This document shows, piece after piece, positions 13,396 to 26,700 of a stretch of DNA of 64,000 bases. The stretch covers positions 18,724,428 to 18,788,427 of the forward strand of contig NC_059480.1 in NCBI RefSeq assembly GCF_018139145.2. The letters run 5' to 3'. Every line of letters begins with the position of its first letter. The stretch's first letter is position 1. Source of the DNA: Gymnogyps californianus. Its lineage: Eukaryota > Chordata > Aves > Accipitriformes > Cathartidae. The notes under the pieces are model-generated. The model ran no database searches. It worked only from the letters and a program-made list of their open reading frames with translations, and had not been told where the DNA came from. Made by a program: the position numbers and the translations under genes.

Positions 13396-16300
13396 TTTAA
13401 CTGCTGCTTTTACCAGCTTGTCTTTACTGAAAATAGTCTATTGAAGCTATTAAGGCTGGTCGCTCAACCATTTTTTTCGTAAGAGTTTAAATTTCATGTA
13501 ATAACTATTCCCCGCCCCTAACACTCCCTCTTTATTATCAGCCACTCCCTTTTTGTCCCACTCATTACATTCTAATGCTCAAGCGTATTTAATAGATGCA
13601 TACCCCTCTCCCTCTTCTCATTCAGATTACATTTATCAAATATGGATCACAGGATTTGTAGGAACGGTGTCTTAAAAGAATAGGGCCAAGATTTTCCACA
13701 CATATCCAGACGTAAATTGTCCATCTAATTTTCTGAAACAATTGTGGGTGCTCCTACAAATACTTCATGAATGCTTTTAGAAAAGCAATAGCCATACACA
13801 CAAATTAAGCATGCAAATGCAAGTGGATATTAAATCTTGGAGTTTTTAAAATGTTTTGTATATATTTCTTGTATACACATATCCAGTAATGGCAAGGCTG
13901 ATAAAAGTTAAAAGCCCACATTTATCTTAAGATAGATATTCGAGTATCTAATGCTTAATACAAAAAGCAAAATTTGTTAGGCTTTCAAATTTAATTGAAA
14001 ACATAACTGGTTTAATATATAAGCTCACTTTTTTTTCTCTAGCCTATTTGCAATATCTAACTTCACTGAGGGTTTTGCCTGCTTCTGAATTTCCCTTTTC
14101 AATCTTGACATAAAGGTGGATACCCTAAAGGATATTTTGAGCAATCATCAGAAAGCTTGCCAGAGAAATAAAGCATATGCATATAGAAAGTACATCTAGT
14201 ATGAAACACACAGATAAAAAAAAAAAAAAAAAAAAAAGGAAAAACCTACTAGGAATCTTGATCTACAACCAGAACTAAGGGCCTCAGCAAGAACTAGTCA
14301 TGACATGCATGTGCCATACGTGGTAACTTGAGAATAAACACAGTCTGTAGCCGAGGCTCTTTGCCAAGCCTCAACACACGCAGGAGCTATAAACCTAGCA
14401 TCGAGGGAGTTTACACGCCTGCAATCAGACCATGAAAACCAAGTGAGAGGGATTCTGGGCACCACATTACAATGACAATTCTAGCCCTGTGTTACAGATC
14501 TAGATTGAAATGCTAACGGATAAATGCTTCCCTGTGAAAAACACCCATTCCCTGAAAGCAAAATACTCGTAAAAGAAATATGCTTTCACTAATCTTCTGA
14601 AAACCTGCCAAGACAACTTGTGCATCAGCTTGCTTCTTTCAAGTGCCCTGTCTTTGAGACAGAAACCTTTCACAGGATTTGTGGCTCTGGGACATGAAAC
14701 ACCCTTATCCAGACAGAACAGCCTGGAGTTTGCCAGCCCACAGTTTCCAGACCTCCAAGTCAATTAGCCTCCAACCACTGCCCTTCTTAACCACTAAAGC
14801 ATAACTGATTAATGTGTATTAACCAAGAAAGGGATGTTTCTGTGTTTCTACAGAAGCTTTGTTTGTTTAAAATAAAAAGCTTATTTTCCAAGGCACTTGT
14901 TTCTACTTTAACTCTCTCCTTCAATAGTGGGGGGGAAAAAGAATCTCTTTAAAAAGGAATTCTGATAAGTTTTACCTGCTCTGTATCCAGTGTAATTTTA
15001 TGAAATCTACTTAAAATTCACCACTTTATCAGAATTTTTCATTTGGAATCAATGTTGTACCCTCCCTGGCCTTTTAGATATTCAAAGGTTTTCCATCTAA
15101 ATTATTTTTCTCAACAGGAAAAGTCATTTTTGTCCAGTGATCTTTTCCATGGGGAAGTGAAGAAGTTAAGGCCTTGGGCCTTCACCGCCTCCAGGGCTGC
15201 AGCCTCACAACAGGACCTCTTTCTTTCTTTCTTTAGCCTTGCAGCCTTGAGTTTTCACGTTATCAGTTATTTCTCACAAATCCAGGTATTCAAATACCAT
15301 TGGTCCCTTCAACCTCTTGTCAGATTCACCCACATCCTTTGTCATAGTCTTAACACCAGCCTGAAGCTCTTCCTTTCTCATTCCTTTGCCATCATTTCTG
15401 CTAACAAGTTCCTCTGATATGGGGATCCATGTCTCCTCTCACGGTCTGACCACTTCAGGAGGCTTTAAAACCTTTTTCCTGGTGGTGTTTTCCTGAGGGA
15501 GGAATATTCCCTGTCTTTTCCAGACTTTGGCCCTCTGCTTCCCTCCATGATGCCAAGGCCCTGCCCTGGCAGCAGTCATGTCCTCCTTCCCCATCTAAAA
15601 TGGGGGCACACCACAGGGGCAGGAGCAGCCAGGAAAAAATGAAAGGGCAGGAAATGGAGCCGAACAGAAAGTAGATCGGCACTTGCAGTCACCACTGTGC
15701 TGGAGAAGGGAGTGGGCATGAGGAGGCACCCCCAAGCCCCAGCCCTCCTCCATTCCATGTGAGGCGGCCATTGTGGGAAGCTGCTCTGTAAGGAGGCGCG
15801 CGGTTCCCTCTTAACGGCTGGGTGACACAGTTGCATAAACCATTCCCCTGCGAGCCAGCAGCCTGCCTTCCCCTCAGGTTGTCTCCAGGCACCGCTCCAG
15901 GTGCTTTTTTCCCAGATCTTTCTGCAACGTTTGCCTGTGACAGCTCCATTGCTTCCCTGCTGCCCACTCAAGATGGCAGCCACAGCCTTCTCTCCAGGCT
16001 GGCTGGCTCCTAAAAAGAATGGCTTCCCTACCACAGCATGAGGCAGCCAGTGGCATCGCATCACGCAGCCCCTCTGCCTTCCTCCTTCACACTGGTCAAA
16101 GACCAGATTTCTCTCTGGACTCAGCTGGACTTTCTCTGTATCTCCTCTTTATCCAGCACCGCCTCTCTCTTCCTGAGGAACCACATTAAATTCCCATCTT
16201 TCTCTCCACCAGGTAACAATCTAGGACTTAAATAGAATATATATGTTTAAACATTATATTTCTATGGCAGGCAACAAAGATTCAGTTTAAATTCCAATAT

Positions 16301-19300
16301 CCATCTTAGATCTCCAGTTTCTCCAGGGCCATCTTTGTTTCTGCCAGATTTTCAAGTGTGAAACTCTGAAACATTGGGGTCCTCTTAATTTTTCCCAGAT
16401 ATTTCTCTAGGATGGCACAGCTCCTTGGACCATGTGTATTAAACACAAAAAAATCATCACTAGGGATGAGTTAAAGTAGTAAATTTTTTTCAAGTCTTTT
16501 AGCAGAATCCAGACGTTGCAGCATGCAGCCAAAACCCTCCCAACATGACAGGTTTCCTAAATGATGAAGCAACAGCTGCAGGGACTCAATCTAACACCAG
16601 GGACGTGGCAGGTCCTGGGAGCATGGGTTGAGATTCAGAAAACCAAGAAACAAGGATTGAGTAATTTTTGTGTCATGTGCAGAAACGGTGACGATGCTGA
16701 TTACATTCTCCAGTACTAAACACATTTTCACAACAAAACGAATGCAGTTGACGAGGCTATTAGCAATGACCTACCAGAGAGAGGAAGGGAGAAGCTGGCA
16801 CTTACCCACTTGGTCTTTTTTTCTTAAGCTTTCTGACAACCATGCCTTTTTCAAAATGGTGTTTTCTTACTGCTGTTAGTGACAATAAAGCCTCAGGCTG
16901 CTTTCTTCAACAATGACATTATTCCCCTGTATCTTCTGCTTGTGGAGGTGAAGTGTCTGCAATCCATACTGTCATTATCAGCTTTTTATCTTAATGCATA
17001 CAAAGCAATGCTGTTAGGGAAAATAACTATGGCTACTCTGCATGTAATTTAAGAAACTGTATAGAATAGGGAAAGACAAACTACTGCATAGTGTAGGAAA
17101 GGGAGTAAAAACAGAGGATACAAGAGAGAATCAGAAAGAAGATGGAAGACACTAGAATGAGGAACATCTGCCAAATATATATTACAACAGATGGGAGTGA
17201 GATGAGAAGAATAGGTGGAGAGATTTCAGTGAGGAAAGCATAAGAAGCAACAGCAGACAGCATAGGCCTAGAAGATATCTAAAGACAAACTTACAGGAGA
17301 TGGATGACATTGTATGAGGGAGAAAGTGAATGGAGGAATGTGCAGGGGAGTTGAAAACACAAGTGTAAGAAAGCACATTAAATAGAAAGGGGATGAACCA
17401 GCAAGCGACTACATTAGGAGACAGGACAGGGTAAAGATGCATTCTCCCTCTCTTAACAGTCTTTTTGTGCATCAGTTCAGAGTTGAGCTCTCTACCAAAT
17501 TCAAAGCAATTGGCTAAAGCTCCCTCCGAATGCAAACAGTAAAGAGATCTTATATATTATTATTATATGAGCCAACTTCATATGTGTTTGGGAATTATCC
17601 TAAGGTACTTCAGCCCTACCTGGATTCACTACAGCATACACAAAGTGTGTGTGGTCCTCTGAAAGCTTATTTCACACCAGCCTTTGTGGCAAAGAGTGAA
17701 GCCAAACGCAGCCAAACTGGGAGAAAAATTGAAAGCAGGAAGGCAGACCAAGCAAGAGAACACTTGAAGTGGATTTTGGAGACGAGATAGAAGCAAGGAA
17801 AGGAGAGTAGAGTGATCTGTGGGGAATAGAATGGCCAGTACCTTCTCACATGTCTGCTCCACACCAGTCTTGCACCTTTTTTTTGCTTGGTGGAGACTCC
17901 ATCCCCTCCCAGTCCAGGTAAGGCAGGGTAGCTAGAAAACTCACATTACTTACAGGAAGAGCTGAGTGTGTAGTCACCTTGAGCTGTTAGTCTCTCTCTG
18001 CTCTGTGCTCTTGTACAAATAGCATCAGTTCCTGAAGGCAGAAAGACGAAGCCACCATGTTTTTTGTAGTAAGTTCAGTTGGCTGCTCTCTCCTTCAGCA
18101 GGCACCAGAAAACACAGCGAGGGAAGTGGCACTGAAAGGGAGTGCCCCAGGAAAACCAAGATTGTTGTTCAGATTATTTCTTTCCTGGATTTGCCTCTTA
18201 GCTCTAGAAAAGGGATGAAGAGAGCTGGAATAGTGGTATTTCACACTCTCCTCCCTAAGGAGGCATTTCACCCTCTCCTCTCCTTTCTAAAAGGGGAGCA
18301 GAGTTTCCTTTGGAGCCACTATATGCGGCTTGCATAGCAAGCACGTTCACAGCTGAATTTCATGCTCTGAAATGTTTGCATTTAATCTGGCACGTGTAGT
18401 TTTCCCTAGAAATTATGAACAGACACTTGCCACGGATATAAGAGTACGCAGATATGTTTTTATCTCATATTAGGTGACATGATAAACATGCCAGTTTATC
18501 TAGGAATATTTTGTAATCTGCTCAGATCCTTAAGGCTCAAATGTCCAAGGCATATTAAAAAGAATCTGAAAAGAAAATCTCATTAATTCTCAAATAACCC
18601 CTAATAACTTGTCTAGAGGCTGGGCTCAAAGTTGTGCTTTTAGCCACTTGTAACAGTCCTTCTAGAACAGTGGGGGTGACCTTATTCTCTCTACTAATTT
18701 GTGAAACTGAATGACATCTTCTGGTGGAAGAATAGTCAAGGGACAGCCTTGACTCAAGAACAAAAATGAAGAGCAAAGAAAATTAGGATAAATGAGAAAA
18801 TGAGGTAGGCTGGGAAGATGGTACAGACTGTAAAGGCAACGGAACACTTTGGAGCGGTGAGACAAACACGGGGAAGAAGAGGAGGCAGAGGTTCTGGAGG
18901 GAATCAGAGTGTTGCACAGGTGGGAAAAAACTCATTTGTTGACACTTGATAGCTTCAAACCTTACGTGTTTTTGAGCTCAATAGACGCTTTAACCAGTGG
19001 TGCAGCTGGAGCTAGCCTGGAATATGGTTCTCTCACACTGGAAAAGGAAGATGACTGTGGGTTGTTTTAGATCTGAGGCAAGGGATTCATCTTACTTTAT
19101 TTGATGGAAAATGTATTTATGAGGTTGCCGAGGCTCCATTTTCTTCATAATTACTAAATGCAGCCAGCAGCAGCATTTCTTTGGTGCTATCTACCAGCTA
19201 TTCTTTAGGATTAGTGGTTTTTAACTGTGGTGCTAAAGGTAAGGAACTGCTGCTGTCATTGGCTCTCCTCCTGCTATCCATGTGGATACAACTGAAGCAC

Positions 19301-20719
19301 CTCCTTACCAGTGTGGAGCTACTGCCAGGGGGATGTTTGCAGTGCCAGCATGGAGGGGACTTCACACCAATCACCTACCTGTCTGGACATGCTGCCGTCC
19401 AGCCCACAGCAGTGAAAAGGGTTGAACCATCCCATAAAGGTAATCATGGAGGGGAAGAAACTGGCAACCCAGGTTTCATCCTCTATGCAGATTACTGATT
19501 TCACACATCTCTGCCTGTTAGACTGGGGTGCTTTAAAACACAAGGTAGCCAGAGGTACCTGAAACAAATACAGCTGATAATGACTTCAGTCCCACAGATG
19601 GCACTCTCAGCTAGTCAGTGTATAAAAATAATCCTTCGTATGTTGGCATACAGTGTCCACTTTGTACTTCATACAGGAAGAACGTACTCCCAATGCCGTC
19701 AAAAAAATCCCTTGTTAACTGTCAGTAACCAAACTAGCAAAATGTTAAATATCCACTTTTGCCAAGTCCTTAAGCACCATGCTCATAAAGGGCTTCAAGA
19801 ATTCTTCAATAGTGCCAAATCTTCTGTTGGCCATGATATGCTAATTTATGCTGACTGATGTGAAGTCAGCTAACTGTGATAAAGAATACCGAAAGAATAA
19901 GTGAAACTGAATAAATTATTGGAGGATCTGGAGCAAACAACACCAGAAGACTACCTGTCATGAAAAAGACATGTTCTCATGTTGCTGTCAACCAGTGGGC
20001 TCATAAAAAAGAACAATTTATCAACACCTTGTGTCTGCTCCCTGTTGGCATTTGTCTTCCAGTCCTTGCTCCTTGCCTGTATTATGAAAACCTCTCCACA
20101 CCTGGCTGATGAAGCCACTCCTATTTTCATCTGAAGGTCTGAACTGTCTTGCCAGGTGTCAATGATAGAGTTGTATACAACAAGCTTGCACAACAACAAA
20201 CTTGATCAGTCTAAGGGAATGTTATCTCAGATCATATTATCTGCCTCCAGAAAGCTTCCTCCAAGAGCTTCTTTTAACTCCTGCACCCACTAACATCCTG
20301 AGACAGATTGAAAGACCTCTAAGCCTATCTCCACAAATACAACTGTGGCTTATGAGAAAGAATGCACAAATCTTTAATCATGAGACTTCTAATTTATAGA
20401 CTTTGCTTCAAGTTCTTTCTCTGTAAATCATCTTTGCAGTTAGCAATAAATAAGGCCCAATTCTAATTCTTCCCTTAATGTCTTTATTTGTTACGCATCA
20501 GGAGAAATTTACCAAGATTTTCCAAACAGCAAACAAGAATGAAAGATTAACTCTTTGTAGGTACAAGCCTCACAATGCAACTATCTGAAAAGCATCTTTC
20601 AGGGTAGTGATTAACCAAATCAAGAGGAAAGCAAAAATCTTAAGACATGCAAAAAGGAATTCACATGCAGAAACAATCTTGCAGAGTAAGTATTCCCTGA
20701 ATCTGTGGGGCACCATTTC
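13396..20719. other. Interval between CYP2J copies A and C, no gene recognised
   Basis: No CYP2 exon or other recognisable coding exon was found on either strand. A 22-base A-run lies at 14216-14237. The part from about 15.4 to 16.2 kb is richer in G+C and gives overlapping ORFs of up to 162 codons on the minus strand. These resemble no family I know and are probably chance ORFs or an old repeat. The part from about 17.0 to 17.4 kb is purine-rich on the + strand. Confidence 0.6.
14216..14237 (+). repeat. A-homopolymer, 22 bases
   Basis: An uninterrupted A-run, possibly a retroposon tail or a simple repeat. No element body was recognised upstream. Confidence 0.9.
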
Positions 20720-23700
20720 CTACCGAGGAATGGCACAGAGCTGGTAGGGAGGTGGCTTCATTGTGCTCCCAAAAACAAGCTTTATATTGACTTCTTTCAC
20801 TCCTTCTGGCAGGGTGAACGTGAATACCTGTATAGGGTGGAAAAGAGAATAAAGAGCTCCATCCTTGCCAACAGCTCCCCCATGCATACACAGTGCCCTG
20901 TGAAAAGACAGAAAAGGCAATCAGCCAAAGGATTTCTATCACACCTCCCTTTCTAACCTGCTTGTTTTTTTGTTTGTTTGCTTGTTTTCTGCAGACTTTG
21001 TCCTTTTCCCTTAGCTGACTTTGTCATTTAATGATTCAGAACTGAAAGGCTGCTTGTATTTCCACCGAAAGTTTTAATCTGTATTTACAACAGATGGCAA
21101 GACATTATAGAAATGATCACCAGGGTTGCATAGTTTACATTTACAGTCTTCCTAGCACTATGCATTTTGCTGCTACTATTTTGATAACTGGATCTCTCCT
21201 CCAAGAGAAAGTGGATATGTCTTCCAAGAGAAACTTTTCTATGTGTCATTCCTTCTCTTCCAATCTTTTCCACATACAATTGGACTTCTCTCTTCCTGGA
21301 GATCTTTAAAACAGTGGAATGTGTTTATATACCTATTTGTAGATGCCTTCCCAGATATGTTGGGGAATGAATGGATCTTAAGTTGTTATCATAGGGAGTA
21401 AATAAATCCTGTTCAGTGCACATACCTATTGAAAACAGTAAGAATGCTTCTCTGTTTACAAAGTTTCCATCTTTATCCCGAAAGTGGCCTGGGTTGAACT
21501 GATCAGGTGTCTCCCATTTTCCAGGATCAGACAGAACAGAGTCAATATTTGATAAAATTATGGTGTTCTGAAAAAACAAGCAGTGGCTTCAGTTCTGTCT
21601 TATTGTTCATATTCATCGGATAAGCAAATAATGACAAGCAAAAGAATTTAAAGTCCTAATTTCAAGTCTCATTTTTTTAAAAAATGAGATCAAGCTTTAA
21701 AACATTTCTTAAGAAGTTTAAACTTTCAGGAATGTTGCGACTTCCTTTCCTTTATTGCTTGCTGCCAATAAGTTCAATAAAATAAATGGTTAGGATTTTA
21801 TACTGTTCATATTGTTAAAATGTGTTGCTTTTATTTTTCCTATTGTCACTAAGTATTTTTATTACTTATTAAGCTTTTGAGTTACAGAATATCATGAATA
21901 TCAGTTTAATTTTTCCCTTTGTTACTTGATTTCTGCAACGCTAGTGTTGCTTTGAGCAGATCCAGAAAAAAGGAATGAAAATGAAACTACATGAAAAGCA
22001 GTGATGGGAGAATATTCAGAGACAAGCCCGAACGTACCTTTCAGTTACAAACTTGAAAATACTTTAGTTTCATTATAACATTTGCAAGATACTGCATTTA
22101 AAATCTTGTGATATGAAAAAAATTTCAAATTTGCAAGTTTTTCAGTTAAACCTTTTTTCCATTTTTGAATGGCCTCTCTTCACCCGCTGATAAGCCGTTT
22201 TGACAAGGGACAGATCTGAGATTGCTGGAAATTAATGTGTTTATTTCCAGTCACCGTTCACAAGTTTTCTGTCAACAGAAATAATGATCTAAGAACCTAC
22301 TAATATTGACGACAAAGTGCACATTTCCTTGCAAAAGGCCAGCCTTAGAGACAGTCATAGCTTAGGGGCACTGCTGGAACCGATAGGACGCAAGGGTTCA
22401 TGTCCCCAGTCAGGAAAATCCTCAAAAACCTTTCTAAATTAATCTAATGTACCAAAGACCTACTGATATCAGCAGTTCTCAATCACAGCTGTTTTTCAAC
22501 TAAATGAGCAATTAAATAAAAAGAAACTAAAAAAGGACAGTGTTTTGGGACTCACTAGCTGAGGTGCCTTCTGTTGTTAAAAAGTTATGTTAAATCAGTT
22601 TTAAAAATGGTTACAAGTGTAGCAGACATCAGATATTCAAATATGCAGCATATTTGTACCTTTAGAACAGGAAATCCCAGCAGCTGTGTGTCCTTCACGC
22701 GCTGTCTGGGAAGTGCAATTAAGATTACATTACTGTATCGCAGGATCTCATGAATTACAGCATTTGTATAGGGCAACTTTTTTCTGTCCTCATAGCAAAT
22801 TACATGGGAATGACCCAGAACAGCATCCAGTTCCTTCTGGACTTTTCCTAAGGAGGAATATTCAGCTTTACATATACACCAAACAATCTATAAACTCTAT
22901 ACTCATAATTTTTCCTATTGCTTTTTACAGTAATCATAACATCCAACAAGATGAAAAAGATATTTTATAAAATAAGAATGCCTTCAAATTCCCATACACA
23001 TGACCTGAATAGAATTTGACACTGAAGTTGTTTATAGGTTGCATACTTAAGTAATACTTTAAAAATAATGGTAGCAGACAAAGTCCTTTTATAAGAATAT
23101 TTAGGTTCCTGTTACATTTACTGCTCTGAGGTAATTTATAAAAAGACTTTTATTAATGTTTATTTTTAGAGGCAGGGAATCAACTGGAAAATGAAATATT
23201 AATCGTGTATTAAGAGACCAGTTTAGTAACTGATCAAGGATTGTTCTTCACTCAGAACCACATAGAGTTTGCTTGTCATCTACAGATGGCCTAATTGCTA
23301 TCCTGTAATTACCTGCCTTGGAAAGCACTTACACAAATTAATTTTTCTCAAGGGCCTTTTTTTTTTTTTTTTAAACTTACAATCTGAGCTGAAATGGTAA
23401 TTTCTGATTAATTTCTGAGCTGAAATGGTCTAATTAATACTGCAGCCTTTATCATTGCAATTAGATTGACCCTATGCGTCAGGAAGCTTAAGATTGTTTT
23501 AATAGATCCTGAAAGAGTGAAAGATCGTGTTGTGAAAATTCAGGATGTGCAACCCAGTCTCAAATTTTAGGTCTTCTGAAGAGCTGTTAGGTACCAACAA
23601 TGGGAGATTCTTTCTCCTTACCACTTCCACCATTTTCTTCTTGCCAGCTTCCTGCTGTGCCTGGTACCCAGCTTAGACTCTCAAATACGAGGCCTTTGAA

Positions 23701-26700
23701 GTGATTTGTATACCTTTTAATCCTTTCTATCCTGCACACTCTGACGCCTCCTTTTCACTTATTTTACTCTGCCAACCTATATCTTTCTTCTGTGAATATC
23801 ATTATTAAAAGCATACAGTTTCAAGCTACTCACCCCAATCTTTTTTTTTTATATCTATTTGTATGTAAGTATCTATGTTGGAAGTTTTAAGCTTCATGGA
23901 ATAGCCACACATATTAGCAACCTCCCACTGTATTGAAATTATGTCTGCTGCAAAGAAGCCAGGAGCACGTCAAAGGGTAGCAGTCATGGGTTGAAAAGAA
24001 TGACCTGAAGACTCCACCTTGTCCTCAGTGGAAGTCTAATCGTTATTGTCAGTGGAGGGCAATGGTGCAATTTGTCTCATCTGAGACTAGATTCCTCCAT
24101 CTGATCAGATGAATCACACCCTGCATTCTGTATAGGTCTCTTAAAAACGAAACCTAAAATGACTGGCTTCTGTGTTAGAAAGGATACAGCAAGAAACAGA
24201 CACATGCAGTTCACCTGATTCATACCCTAATAATTAGTTCCTCTACTGTTCTTGAAGAAGCTTTACTACTATTTGAACAGGTATAATTTCTAAAAAGTTG
24301 CAGAAATGTTTGGGTGTGCTTACCTTGAATATCAGGCTAAACCACCATCTAGAGCAATGCCCAACGTAAAGTGGTGGCTGTAGTTTCTGTACCTGCCAGA
24401 AAGAGGTCAAAAATAGCCTGGATCAAGTTTTCTTCATCGTAAGTAGCATCAGCACCTCCTTTTGTCTGCAGATATGAATTGGAAAGATCAAGTTATGGCA
24501 CACAAAAAGTAGTAAACCACCTTGCATCACAGGAATATTTACTGATACTATTCAAAATGAAAAAAAAAAAGTTAAAGGGCTAGACAATAAAACCTTCTGA
24601 ATAATATGAAGACATTTTCTAATATTCTCCAGTATATTTGTCAATTTATCTTATCCACACACACATTTTGCTCTTCAGCCATGACAAAGTTACTAATTGT
24701 ACACGCTTTCTACTCCTGCTGCAAATCCCATCATAACAGTCATTTCTAGTTGTACCTTAACCATATGCAGATCTGTTATTATTGTGGTTATAGATAATCT
24801 ACCTGTAAATCTACTTACATTATTACTTCATCCTCCTGCCGTCCCTTAGTGTCAGCTTTTTTAAATTCATCTACCTATAAGCTTTTCTATGGAGAAATTG
24901 TATACTTCTAAATTTATATTAGATATCATTATAATCAAAGGAGCACTTAAAATCCCTTGTTGTTAGTGGAGCGTAAGAAGAGTTCAGAGATACTCACTTT
25001 CTCTATCTCATCCAAATAGTAACCAATAAAATCGTGACTTTCATCTGGTTTTCCTTTTTCTTCGTGGCTTTCAAGTTCCTTTGCTAATAGAGTGTTCAGA
25101 AAATTTATGCTGGACATAGCCTGTTTAAATGGTGCTAGGAAATGGGTTGTAAGCCAGGGAAATATTTCATATACCTATAAAAGAGATATTTTAGATATGT
25201 GGTATTACTGACATTAGCAAACTAAATTTGAATCCTAATACAGGCTTGTGGGTAGTGGAAAAAGCAAATGAAAGACTGATGACTGCATCTTCACTATTAC
25301 ATTGAAGGGATAGTGCCTATCCCATGATTCATTAAAGCCTTTCTTAATCCCATTTTTCCCTGGAGCAGAATTTCTCTTAGTTTTATGCTATAAATTTTCC
25401 ACTGTGATGTACAAAGAATAAATGAAGTCCCTCTGTACCCCAATTCGTTGCTAGGCTGAACTTCAGTAGCACAGACCTCATGTAAAACATGCCCCTGTTC
25501 TCAGTTTATCCAACGTACGTATCATTTCTATCTCATCACTAAAAAAACAGATCCAGGCTGACTTCCTTGACACATCTGCTAACTGAAAATAGAAATATCC
25601 AGACCCAGGTTTATTTTCTTACTGTAGGATACCGAATGCATGGGGATTTTACTCAGATATGCCTTCTCATAGATAAGAAGCAAACATATCTCATCTATGT
25701 GATATGCAAAACAACTTGATGAAGCAGAAATACTGAGCCATGTAGATTCCCTACTGTTTATTCATTGTTCTAAACCTATTTCTTGCACTTATACCATTAT
25801 AAAACTAAAAGAAACAAAACACTTTTTACGTTAATACCATTCCTCTACTTCATTTCCCTTTCTTTTGTCCCCTTTTACAGATTGCACCATGCCCTTCCAG
25901 TTTACAGAATTACTGCAGCTTAAATTATGCATTAGATCATAACTCTTGGGCTCACCTATTTAAATGGCAGATGCATTACAAAAATTTATCTTCCCACAAA
26001 CCTATTCAGATTCCTGGCTTGTATTTCTTCTTGGTCCTACTGCATAATTTTGCTTAAAACTACCTGTCCACTTGCCAGGAAAATAGATTAGTACAGACCA
26101 TCATTAAAGGATTGTACATCACTGTGAAAGCACTGTGGAGAGCAGGACAGAATGAAATATTGGACTAGAATGTTTTTGTTAGCTGTGGACACACTATTAT
26201 GAGTTTTTAAGAACAGCTTATACAAATACCTACTGAGAGCACTTTGGAAACAGCTGATCCTGTGTTTACCCTGATTAGAAGATAGCTTAGGAATCGTTCC
26301 ATTTGCATCTTGTGGGAGAAAAAAAATCATAAGTAGTTTTGGGTTTTTGTTTTGTTGGTGGTGGTTTGTTTTGGTTTTTTTTTTTAACCGAAAGTATCAA
26401 ATTAGTCCTCAAATTCTCTGAGACCTTGATTACAGCAGTTTCCAGCTAGTAAGAGATGGTGGAAAATCATACAAGATACAAAGCCGGGTGAGTTCCAGCA
26501 AGTTCTGCAGAAGCAGCTGCTTGTACATTGGTAAATTAACTTCTTGACTATATACAGTATTGTGGTTCCCATTCATAAATGATTAATGATAAAACTGCCC
26601 TTGTTTGAGGCAATCTGTTCCACTGTTTTTGCAGCTGCAGTCACAGCTTCACACAGAAGCAAGACAGCAATTTTTTCTGTCCAGTGGACCAGATGTGAAG

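Noticed and set aside
15576..16064. 162-codon minus-strand ORF in a GC-richer patch, with several overlapping ORFs
   Set aside because: Open frames on both strands reflect composition. No recognisable domain, and no splice or start context supports a gene.
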